DNA of 22,715 nucleotides from CAZTHL01 sp964613585 (GTDB lineage: Bacteria; Pseudomonadota; Alphaproteobacteria; DSM-16000; Inquilinaceae): contig CAZTHL010000058.1 of NCBI GenBank assembly GCA_964613585.1, positions 1 through 22,715 on the forward strand, written 5' to 3'. The notes under the pieces were generated by a model that saw only the letters and a list, made by a program, of their open reading frames with translations, was not told where the DNA came from and did no database searches. Positions 7,482 through 13,845 of this stretch are shown one piece after another. The position numbers and the translations under genes are program-made. How positions within the stretch are numbered: the first letter of the stretch is position 1; every line of letters begins with the position of its first letter.

Positions 7482-8447
7482 ATGATCATTGTCCTGATCG
7501 TCGGCGGCTTCGTGCTGCTGGTCCTCGGCGGCGAGCTGCTGGTCCGCGGCGCGGTGTCGCTGGCCCGGCGGCTCGGCGTCTCGCCGCTCGTCATCGGCCT
7601 CACCCTGGTCGGCTTCGGGACCTCGACGCCGGAGCTGGTGACCAGCCTGCAGGCGGCGCTGGCCGGCGCGCCAGGGCTCGTGGTGGGCAACGTGGTCGGC
7701 AGCAACATCGCCAACACCCTGCTGATCCTCGGCGTCGCCGCCGTCATCGCGCCGGTGACCGCGACCGCCGCGGCGTTCCGGCGCGACGGCTCGGTCATGG
7801 TCGTGGCGACGCTGCTGTGCCTGTGGGTGGTGCTGCTGGGCGATGTCGGCCGCCTGGCCGGGGCCGGCTTCGTGGTCCTGCTCGTCGCCTATCTCGCCGG
7901 CACCTACGCGATCGAGCGGCGCGCCGCCGACGCCGCCGCCGCGCTCCACGCCGCCGAGGCCGAGACCGCGCGACCGGCACCGGGCGGTCCGCTGCTCGCC
8001 CTCGCCAGCCTGCTCGCCGGCCTTGTGCTCGTCGTCCTGGGCGCGCGCCTCCTGGTGACCGGAGCGGTGGACCTCGCCATGCGTCTCGGCGTCTCGGAGA
8101 CGGTCGTCGGCCTCACCATCGTCGCCGTCGGCACCTCGCTGCCGGAGCTGGTCACCTCGGCCACGGCGGCCCTGCGCGGGCAGAGCGATGTCGCCTTCGG
8201 CAACGTGGTCGGCAGCAATATCTACAATATCCTCGGCATACTCGGATTGACCGCTCTGGTCGAGCCGGTGGCCGTGCCCCGGGAGATCGCGGCGCTCGAC
8301 ATCTGGGTGATGCTCGCGGCCACCGCCGTGCTCCTGGTGGTGACGCTCACAGGCTGGCGGGTCAACCGGCTCGAGGGCGGAATTCTGCTGGGCGCCTACG
8401 GCCTCTATATCGGCTTCCTGGCCCTTGGCGCGCCGAGGATCCTGTAG
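7482..8447 (+). CDS. Calcium/sodium antiporter of the CaCA family (YrbG-like)
   Basis: About 321 residues and 10 transmembrane helices arranged as two inverted repeats. Each repeat carries the CaCA alpha signature: LVGFGTSTPELVTSLQAALA then GNVVGSNIANTLLILG in the first, and VAVGTSLPELVTSATAAL then GNVVGSNIYNILGILG in the second. The Glu in each PEL and the Asn in each GSN form the ion-binding centre in this superfamily. A cytoplasmic linker rich in Ala and Glu separates the halves. The protein exchanges Ca2+ for Na+ or H+ across the inner membrane. ATG 7482 places the first helix at the N-terminus, as in YrbG. Upstream in-frame ATGs at 7404 and 7371 would overlap the start of the methyltransferase and add a polar tail not expected for the family, but 7404 cannot be excluded. 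Confidence 0.9.
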   Translation: MIIVLIVGGFVLLVLGGELLVRGAVSLARRLGVSPLVIGLTLVGFGTSTPELVTSLQAALAGAPGLVVGNVVGSNIANTLLILGVAAVIAPVTATAAAFRRDGSVMVVATLLCLWVVLLGDVGRLAGAGFVVLLVAYLAGTYAIERRAADAAAALHAAEAETARPAPGGPLLALASLLAGLVLVVLGARLLVTGAVDLAMRLGVSETVVGLTIVAVGTSLPELVTSATAALRGQSDVAFGNVVGSNIYNILGILGLTALVEPVAVPREIAALDIWVMLAATAVLLVVTLTGWRVNRLEGGILLGAYGLYIGFLALGAPRIL

Positions 8448-8548
8448 CCGAGCGGGCGTCTGCGGTTGTGCAGGCACGGCTTGCGCCGGGCCCCATGGCC
8501 CACCGTAGGCTCACGCTTCGTCACCGAATGCCGCGGGGAACGCGACTC

Positions 8549-9178
8549 ATGGCTGGATGCGGCTGCGGCGAGGCGGAGCGCTTCGACGGGCTGTCGACGC
8601 CCTACAAGCGCGCGCTGCTTGTCGTCATCGGCATCAATGCCACGATGTTTCTGGTCGAGATGATCGCCGGCACGCTGGCGGTGTCGCAGGCGCTGAAGGC
8701 CGACGCGCTCGACTTCCTTGGGGATACCGCGACCTACTCGATCACCCTCATGGTGATCGGCATGCCGCTCGTGTGGCGGGCGCGCGCGGCGCTGCTGAAG
8801 GGAATGAGCCTGGCCGCCATGGGCCTGTGGGTGCTCGGCTCCACCGCCTGGCAGGTGCTGGTACTGGGCATGCCGGCCGTCTACGTGATGGGCGCGGTAG
8901 GACTCCTTGCGCTCCTTGCCAACCTGGCCAGCGTCGGATTGCTGCTGCGCTACCGCCGCGGCGATGCCAATGTCCGCTCGGTCTGGCTATGCAGCCGCAA
9001 CGATGCCATCGGCAACACGGCAGTGATCGCGGCGGCCGCCGGGGTTTGGGGCACCGGCACCGCCTGGCCCGACCTGGTCGTCGCCGCGCTCATGGCGAGC
9101 CTGTTCCTGTGGTCCGCCCTGCAGATCGTGCGCCAGGCCCTGGCCGAGCTGCGCGCCGATGCGGACGCCGCGGAGTAG
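8549..9178 (+). CDS. Cation diffusion facilitator (CDF)-type metal transporter, short form
   Basis: A 209-residue membrane protein starting with a Cys-rich MAGCGCGE, followed by six predicted helices. The family metal-site motifs are recognisable: KADALDFLGDTATYSITL in TM2 (Asp residues spaced as DxxxD) and SVWLCSRNDAIGNTAVI in TM5. It lacks the usual C-terminal cytoplasmic domain, as do related short CDF-like proteins. The expected role is Zn2+ or other divalent metal export by proton exchange. ATG 8549 follows a GGGGA at 9 bases; an in-frame ATG at 8528 is an alternative. It converges on znuB with only a 14-base gap, so an exporter and an importer for probably the same metal lie end to end. 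The metal is inferred from this context and from the N-terminal cysteines. Confidence 0.82.
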   Translation: MAGCGCGEAERFDGLSTPYKRALLVVIGINATMFLVEMIAGTLAVSQALKADALDFLGDTATYSITLMVIGMPLVWRARAALLKGMSLAAMGLWVLGSTAWQVLVLGMPAVYVMGAVGLLALLANLASVGLLLRYRRGDANVRSVWLCSRNDAIGNTAVIAAAAGVWGTGTAWPDLVVAALMASLFLWSALQIVRQALAELRADADAAE

Positions 9179-9192
9179 CCGGACGGAACGGG

Positions 9193-9993
9193 CTACCGGG
9201 CGGGAACGAGGGCACCCGGCAGCAGCCGCGACAGGGCGAAGCCGAGCGCCGCGGCGGCCACCACGGCCGGGCCGGCGGGCAGGTCGAGCCAGAGCGAGCC
9301 GCCGAGGCCGAGCACGACGGCAAGCACGCCGAGGCCGGAGGCAAGCGCCGCCATGGCCTCGGGCGAGCCGGCGAAGCGCCGCGCCGTCGCTGCCGGGATG
9401 ATCAGCAGGCTGACGATGAGCAGGATGCCGACCAGCTTCATGGCCAGCGCCACGACGACGGCGATCACCAGCATGAACGCGAGATCGACCCGGCCGACCG
9501 GAATGCCCTCGACCCGCGCCAGGTCGGCATGCACGGTGATGGCGAGGAGCGGCGTCCACAGCCGTGCCAGCGTCGCCAGCACCAGCGCGCCGCCGCCGTA
9601 GATCCACAGCAGCTCGGCCCGGCCCACGGCCAGGATGTCGCCGAACAGATAGCCCATCAGGTCGACCCGGAAGCTCTGCAGCGGCACCAGGGCGATCAGC
9701 CCGAAGGCGAGGCTGGCGTGGGCGACGATGCCGAGCAGGGTGTCGCGCGGCAACTCGGACTGCCGGTCCAGGCGCGCCAGCAGCAGCGCCGCCGCCATGG
9801 CCGCGGCCAGCACCCCCAGGTCGGGATGCACGCCCATGAGCACGCCGAGCGCCACGCCGAGCAGGGCGGAATGGGCCAGGGTCGCGCCGAAATAGGCCAT
9901 GCGCCGCCAGACGATCAGGCTGCCGAGCGGCCCGGCCAGCACGGCCACGCCGACGCCGCCAAGCAGCGCCCGCGCCAGAAAGTCATCGAGCAC
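9193..9993 (-). CDS. znuB: Zinc ABC transporter permease ZnuB
   Basis: A 266-residue ABC-3 family permease with about eight hydrophobic helices. Typical segments include PLGSLIVWRRMAYFGATLAH near the N-terminus, SALLGVALGVL, and MKLVGILLIVSLLIIPAATA, the conserved C-terminal region facing the ATPase. It forms the inner-membrane channel through which ZnuA-delivered Zn2+ passes. The frame extends upstream to an ATG inside znuC, but GTG 9993 is chosen because GGGAGGA (10001-10007) sits 7 bases before it and the family begins here with a short polar stub and TM1. It overlaps the end of znuC by 11 bases, so the two are co-translated. Confidence 0.93.
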   Translation of the reverse strand: MLDDFLARALLGGVGVAVLAGPLGSLIVWRRMAYFGATLAHSALLGVALGVLMGVHPDLGVLAAAMAAALLLARLDRQSELPRDTLLGIVAHASLAFGLIALVPLQSFRVDLMGYLFGDILAVGRAELLWIYGGGALVLATLARLWTPLLAITVHADLARVEGIPVGRVDLAFMLVIAVVVALAMKLVGILLIVSLLIIPAATARRFAGSPEAMAALASGLGVLAVVLGLGGSLWLDLPAGPAVVAAAALGFALSRLLPGALVPAR

Positions 9994-10870
9994 GACCCGC
10001 TCCTCCCGGCTTGCCCTCGTCCTCGCCGCCGCCGTCGCCGTCCGAGGCCGGCCCGTCCACCGGGTCCGGCCGAGGCCCGTGCGCACGGCCGACGACATGC
10101 CCGCCCGGTCCGTGCCAATGGTCGTGGTCGTGGCGGTAGAACGCAAGCTCGCGTGCCCGCGGGCCGAACAGGGCGGTGAAGGCGGGATCCCGGGTCACGA
10201 AGTCGGGCGCGCCGGCGCAGCAGACATGGCGGTTGAGGCAGACGACATGGTCGGTGCGGGCCATTACCAGGTGCAGGTCGTGGCTGATCAGCAGCACGCC
10301 GCAACCGTCGCGATCCCGGATGCCGGCGATCAGCCGGTACAGCTCCGCCTGGCCGGTGACGTCCACCCCCTGGATCGGCTCGTCCAGCACCAGAAGATCC
10401 GGCCGCTGCATCAGCGCGCGGGCCAGCAGCACTCGCTGCAGCTCGCCTCCCGAGAGCGCGGCCAGAGGCTTGTCAAGCACGGCGCGAGCGCCGACGGCAT
10501 CGAGCGCGGCCTTGATCGTGTCTTGCCCGGGCCGACCCCAAAGGCGCAGGAACCGGCGCAACGAAAGCGGCAGGGTCGGGTCGACCGCCAGCCGCTGCGG
10601 CATGTAGCCGATCCTGAGCCCGGCCGCGCGGACCACGGTTCCGTCGTCCGGCGTCAGCAGGCCGAGCATCGCCCGCACCAGGGTGGTCTTGCCGGCGCCG
10701 TTCGGCCCGATCAGGGTGACGATCTCGCCGCGGCGCACCGCCACGTCGACCGCATCCAGAACCGGGGCGCCGCCGAAGCGAACGGTCAGCCGCTCCGCGC
10801 GGATCAGCTCGGGGCCCGGCTCCGGGCGCCACCCGGGCGCCGCGGATCGGGTCGGCGCCGGATCGGTCAT
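9983..10870 (-). CDS. znuC: Zinc ABC transporter ATP-binding protein ZnuC
   Basis: A 295-residue ABC ATPase. Walker A is GPNGAGKT at residues 55-62, the Q-loop is GYMPQR near 88-93, the signature is LSGGELQRV at 139-147, Walker B is LLVLDEP at 159-165, and the H-loop is LLISHDLHLV near 193-202. It energises zinc uptake through ZnuB. After the catalytic domain comes a histidine-containing tail, RHDHDHWHGPGGH (about 246-258), then an acidic Gly/Asp-rich end, longer than in the E. coli protein. The His cluster could bind zinc, but this is not established. ATG 10870 is chosen over an upstream start at 10948, which lies in the divergent znuA promoter region. It is the first gene of the znuCB pair. 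Confidence 0.95.
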   Translation of the reverse strand: MTDPAPTRSAAPGWRPEPGPELIRAERLTVRFGGAPVLDAVDVAVRRGEIVTLIGPNGAGKTTLVRAMLGLLTPDDGTVVRAAGLRIGYMPQRLAVDPTLPLSLRRFLRLWGRPGQDTIKAALDAVGARAVLDKPLAALSGGELQRVLLARALMQRPDLLVLDEPIQGVDVTGQAELYRLIAGIRDRDGCGVLLISHDLHLVMARTDHVVCLNRHVCCAGAPDFVTRDPAFTALFGPRARELAFYRHDHDHWHGPGGHVVGRAHGPRPDPVDGPASDGDGGGEDEGKPGGAGRAR

Positions 10871-11024
10871 GCGCGGATGTCCTCGGATCTGCGGGCACGC
10901 GCCGCGGGCACACCACGGCTCGACAGGATCGAGTGTGGGCCGTATCACTGCCGTTCACAATCGCGCCCTTCACGGACCGATATCGGCGGCACACTTGCCC
11001 CCGAAGGACGGAGGACCCGACCGC
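10871..11024. promoter_or_regulatory. Divergent znuC / znuA control region
   Basis: A 154-base region between the divergent znuC and znuA start codons. It contains a perfect 10-bp palindrome CCGATATCGG at 10977-10986. A TTCACA (10954-10959, 5 of 6 to the -35 consensus) lies 18 to 19 bases before a possible -10 within that palindrome. This could be the znuA promoter and operator. I did not find the AT-rich Zur box known from other alphaproteobacteria, so any zinc-dependent control is inferred only from the genes served. Confidence 0.4.
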
Positions 11025-12128
11025 ATGACGACGCGACCGCTGCTCACCAGCGCCGCCCTGGCGCTCCTGCTCGGCGCCGCCACGCCCGCCGACGCCGCCG
11101 AGGCCCCGAGGGTGGCGGTCAGCATCAAGCCGGTGCACTCCCTGGTCGCCGGGGTGATGGAGGGGGTGGCCGAGCCGGCGCTTCTGGTGCCGGGCGGCGC
11201 CTCGCCGCACGCCTACGCGATGCGGCCATCGGAGGCGCAGGCGCTGCAGCAGGCCGATCTCGTCGTCTGGGTCGGTCCCGGCCTGGAGAGCTTCCTGGCA
11301 CGGCCGATCGAGACGCTGGCCGGCGACGCCGCGGTGCTCGAGCTGATGAACGCCGAGCCGCTCACCCTGCTGCCGGCGCGCTCCGGCGGCGCGTGGGAGG
11401 CGCACGCGCACGACCACGGCCATGCCGGAGAGACGGCGGCCCAGGATCACGCCGATGAGCCGACGCATGATCACGATCATGCCGACGAGGCGGCGGCGCA
11501 CGACCATGCCCACGACGAGTCAGGCCACAGCCATGCCGAGGAGTCCGCGCACGACCATGCGCATGGCGAGGAGGCGCATGCCGGCGAGAGCGCGCACGAC
11601 CATGATGGAGCCGACCCGCATGTCTGGCTGAGCGTCGACAACGCCCGAGCCATCGTCGCGGCGACGGCGGAAACCCTGTCCGGCCTCGATCCCGCCCACG
11701 CCGCGACGTACCGGGCCAATGCCGACGCAATGGCCCAGGCGCTCGACCGGCTCAACCGGGATCTGCGCGAGCGGCTGGAGGGCGTGGGCGACGCGCCGAC
11801 CATCGTCTTCCACGATGCCTACCAGTACTTCGAGGCCGATTACGGGCTTAACGTGCGCGGCTCGATCACCGTCGACCCCGAGCAGCCGCCAAGCGCGCGC
11901 CGGCTCGCCGAGATCCGCGGCACGATCGAGGAGGTGGACGCGGCGTGCGTGTTCGCCGAGCCGCAGTTCGCGCCGCGGCTGGCCGAGACGGCGGTCGAGG
12001 GCACCGGTGCCCGGCTCGGCACGCTCGACCCGCTGGGCGCAGACCTGCCGGCCGGGCCGGAGCAGTACGGACGCCTGATGCAAGGCCTGGCCGACAGCTA
12101 CCGAGACTGCGTCCTCGGCACAAGCTGA
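11025..12128 (+). CDS. znuA: Periplasmic zinc-binding protein ZnuA with long His-rich loop
   Basis: A 367-residue cluster A-I (TroA-like) solute-binding protein. Residues 1-24 form a signal peptide with a likely cut after ADA. The zinc ligands are recognisable: His62 in GGASPHAYAMRPSE, His199 in ADPHVWLS, His263 in VFHDAYQYFE, and an acidic residue in LDPLGADLP. Between ligands 1 and 2 is an unusually long His/Asp/Glu-rich loop at about residues 127-193, with repeated DHDHA and AHDHAH units. This is the ZnuA hallmark, thought to capture or sense zinc. The protein delivers Zn2+ to ZnuBC. ATG 11025 follows GGAGGA at 9 bases. It is transcribed divergently from znuCB and followed by a gene-poor region. 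Confidence 0.96.
   Translation: MTTRPLLTSAALALLLGAATPADAAEAPRVAVSIKPVHSLVAGVMEGVAEPALLVPGGASPHAYAMRPSEAQALQQADLVVWVGPGLESFLARPIETLAGDAAVLELMNAEPLTLLPARSGGAWEAHAHDHGHAGETAAQDHADEPTHDHDHADEAAAHDHAHDESGHSHAEESAHDHAHGEEAHAGESAHDHDGADPHVWLSVDNARAIVAATAETLSGLDPAHAATYRANADAMAQALDRLNRDLRERLEGVGDAPTIVFHDAYQYFEADYGLNVRGSITVDPEQPPSARRLAEIRGTIEEVDAACVFAEPQFAPRLAETAVEGTGARLGTLDPLGADLPAGPEQYGRLMQGLADSYRDCVLGTS
11403..11605 (+). repeat. Degenerate His/Asp/Ala codon repeat inside znuA
   Basis: The DNA for the His-rich loop is built of irregular repeats of CACGACCATGCC-like units, with changing Glu/Ala spacers. It is in frame throughout and is a likely site of length variation between strains. Confidence 0.6.
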
Positions 12129-12438
12129 GCATACGTGGTCCCACTCCGGGAGGAATGGGCCTCGACCGCCAAACGCCGGAGCGCACCCCCACATTGCTCA
12201 TCGGGCCTTCCTCACGACGAGCGTGCGGGGTGCCTCGGGGGCAAGCGACCCGCGGCCGGTCGGAACGCCGTCCAACGGCTTGGCGTAGTGCACGGGGCCC
12301 CCTTCCAGGCGCCAGTGCAATTGTGCGAAGCCCGATCCAAGAGCTTGCCGTTCAGCCCCACCGCTGCCCATCAAATAATACCTGCAAGCGTAGCATATGA
12401 GTCCTCGACCTGGCTGAGCCATTCTTTACGAGAGCAGT

Positions 12439-12529
12439 CGTCATCGCGAGCGCAGGGAGGGGGCCCAGGTTTTTTGGTTCGCTGCGGCAAGAAGCTAACC
12501 GGGATGGCTTCGCTTCGCTCGCCGTGACG
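12439..12529. repeat. Palindromic intergenic repeat (REP/MITE-like)
   Basis: The left end CGTCATCGCGAGCGCAG (12439-12455) and the right end CTTCGCTTCGCTCGCCGTGACG (12508-12529) are inverted copies with a few mismatches, enclosing about 50 bases. The sequence belongs to the CGTCAtTGCGAGCGaAGCGAAG type of palindromic repeat that I know from intergenic DNA of many proteobacteria. GCAG occurs directly at the left edge (12434-12437) and one base beyond the right edge (12532-12535), which could be a target duplication. It has no coding capacity. Confidence 0.65.
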
Positions 12530-12660
12530 ATGCAGTCGAATACTGCGCAGATCTTGAATGACTGACTTCGGCGGCTCACTCTTGTGACCGCCATATTTCC
12601 GGAGAATGGTCAGCTGTGCCAAGGCGCATCCGGGCCTTCCGTGGTGGTCTCGCACAGATT

Positions 12661-12740
12661 CCCGGGCGCGGCGGCAGGGTTGGCGGGCGCGCCTCCCACC
12701 GGGCCGCCGAGTCCTACCGTCGGCTCGGCGGCGTAAGACA
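12661..12740 (+). repeat. Imperfect repeat copy A, upstream of dapB
   Basis: This runs from CCCGGGCG to AGACA and matches copy B at 13770-13845 over nearly its whole length. Shared blocks include GCGGCAGG, TTGGC, CGAGTC, GTCGGCTCGGCG and AGACA. It contains a hairpin with perfect 9-bp arms, 12703-12711 and 12724-12732. The copy ends exactly where the dapB Shine-Dalgarno begins. Confidence 0.65.
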
Positions 12741-12745
12741 GGAGG
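12740..12745 (+). promoter_or_regulatory. Ribosome binding site of dapB
   Basis: A perfect AGGAGG five bases before ATG 12751. It decides the start against the longer open frame from 12616. Confidence 0.8.
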
Positions 12746-12750
12746 ACGTC

Positions 12751-13548
12751 ATGCGGGTGGGCGTGGTTGGGTGCGCGGGCCACATGGGCCGGATGCTGAT
12801 CGCCGGGGTGCTCGAGGCCGGCGACCTGGAGCTGGTCGGCGCCATCGAGACGCCAGGCCATCCGGCGATCGGCCAGGATGCGGGGCTGCTGGCCGGAGCC
12901 GGGCCGGCCGGAGTCGTCGTCGGCGGCGACCCGGTGCCGCTGTTCGCCGGAGCCGAGGCGGTGATCGACTTCACCAGGCCGGAGGCGACCGTCGGCTTCG
13001 CCACCCTGGCGGCCCAGGGCAAGACCGTGCACGTGATCGGCACCACCGGCCTCGACGATGACCAGCAGGCGGCGCTCGAGCGGGCGGCCCGCCATACCGC
13101 GCTCGTTCAGGCGCCGAACATGAGCCTCGGCGTCAACCTGCTGCTCGGCCTCGTCGAGCAGGTGGCGGGCGCACTGGGTCCCGAGTTCGACATAGAGGTG
13201 CTGGAGATGCACCATCGCCGCAAAGTGGATGCCCCGTCGGGCACGGCGCTGGCGCTGGGCCGGGCGGCGGCGGCCGGGCGCGGCGTCGATCTGGACGCCG
13301 CCGCCGTCCGCAGCCGCGACGGCCATACCGGGCCGCGCGCGGACGGCTCCATAGGCTTCGCCACCCTGCGCGGCGGCGACGTGGTCGGCGAGCATACGGT
13401 CCTGTTCGCGGGGGCCGGCGAGCGGCTCGAGCTCGCGCACAAGGCCTCAAGTCGTGCGGTGTTCGTCCGGGGCGCCCTGCACGCCGCCCGCTGGGCCCAT
13501 GGCAAGCCGCCGGGCCTCTACACCATGAAGGACGTGCTGGGACTGTAG
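12751..13548 (+). CDS. dapB: 4-hydroxy-tetrahydrodipicolinate reductase DapB
   Basis: A 265-residue protein of normal DapB length. The N-terminal nucleotide-binding motif is VGVVGCAGHMGRM (residues 3-15). GTTG at 97-100 contacts the cofactor nicotinamide. The substrate and catalytic signature EMHHRRKVDAPSGTA has His154, His155 and Lys158. The enzyme reduces hydroxy-tetrahydrodipicolinate with NAD(P)H in the diaminopimelate route, feeding lysine and peptidoglycan. dapC, a later step of the same pathway, lies 2.8 kb downstream beyond ftsK on the opposite strand. A GC hairpin follows the stop. The gene is bracketed by two copies of a hairpin repeat, suggesting that it may have moved or that the repeats act in its expression. 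Confidence 0.96.
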   Translation: MRVGVVGCAGHMGRMLIAGVLEAGDLELVGAIETPGHPAIGQDAGLLAGAGPAGVVVGGDPVPLFAGAEAVIDFTRPEATVGFATLAAQGKTVHVIGTTGLDDDQQAALERAARHTALVQAPNMSLGVNLLLGLVEQVAGALGPEFDIEVLEMHHRRKVDAPSGTALALGRAAAAGRGVDLDAAAVRSRDGHTGPRADGSIGFATLRGGDVVGEHTVLFAGAGERLELAHKASSRAVFVRGALHAARWAHGKPPGLYTMKDVLGL

Positions 13549-13553
13549 CCGGC

Positions 13554-13571
13554 GGGCGGCCTCCGCCGCCC
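13554..13571 (+). terminator. GC-rich hairpin after dapB
   Basis: GGGCGGC, loop CTCC, GCCGCCC: a perfect 7-bp stem starting 5 bases after the dapB stop. There is no U-tract, so it may be a weak or Rho-assisted terminator. Confidence 0.45.
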
Positions 13572-13769
13572 ACGACCGGCGGAGCGCGGGGCTCGGCACT
13601 GGCCCCGCCGGGCAGCGACCTTTGCAGCAGGACCGGGGCGCGACCTCCGGGAAGGCCGGGCGATCACGCGGTCGATCCCGGAGCGGGACCATGATCGTGC
13701 CCCACCGGCCGACGCGCGACGCCTTTCACGCCCGCGGGCCGGTGGCGTGAGCCATGGTCGCGACGCGCG

Positions 13770-13845
13770 CCCGGGCGGCGGCAGGATTGGCCGGCGCACC
13801 CTCCGCCGAGCCGACGAGTCTTCGTCGGCTCGGCGCTATCAGACA
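13770..13845 (+). repeat. Imperfect repeat copy B, overlapping the end of ftsK
   Basis: The counterpart of copy A at 12661-12740, in the same orientation on the other side of dapB. Its distal end covers the ftsK stop codon (13839-13841) and last sense codon. Its hairpin is longer and has different but still complementary arms. Confidence 0.65.
13804..13835 (-). terminator. Strong hairpin just after the ftsK stop
   Basis: Perfect 14-bp arms 13804-13817 and 13822-13835 around a 4-base loop, starting 3 bases after the ftsK TGA on the minus strand. There is no U-tract. Placement and stability suggest a terminator or 3'-end protector; it could work on either strand. Confidence 0.55.

Larger units (their letters stand above)
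12129..12750. other. Gene-poor intergenic region between znuA and dapB
   Basis: About 620 bases without a convincing gene. The stretch 12330-12620 is visibly lower in GC than its surroundings and carries the palindromic element at 12439-12529. A minus-strand frame at 12198-12422 (74 codons, including LHWRLEGGPVHYAKPLDG) is open, but I do not recognise it and it lacks supporting context. The last 80 bases form a hairpin repeat that is also present after ftsK. Confidence 0.55.
13549..13838. other. Convergent intergenic region between dapB and ftsK
   Basis: 290 GC-rich bases with no credible gene. It holds the dapB hairpin at its left and repeat copy B with the ftsK hairpin at its right. I recognise nothing in the middle. 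Confidence 0.5.

Noticed and set aside
7406..7798. An N-terminal extension of the methyltransferase to 7798.
   Set aside because: It lies antisense to the conserved first repeat of the Ca2+/Na+ exchanger and has no methyltransferase features. ATG 7405 has a ribosome site.
12198..12422. A 74-codon minus-strand frame in the znuA-dapB gap.
   Set aside because: I do not recognise the product, no ribosome site is evident, and frames of this size are common by chance here. Noted only as intergenic content.
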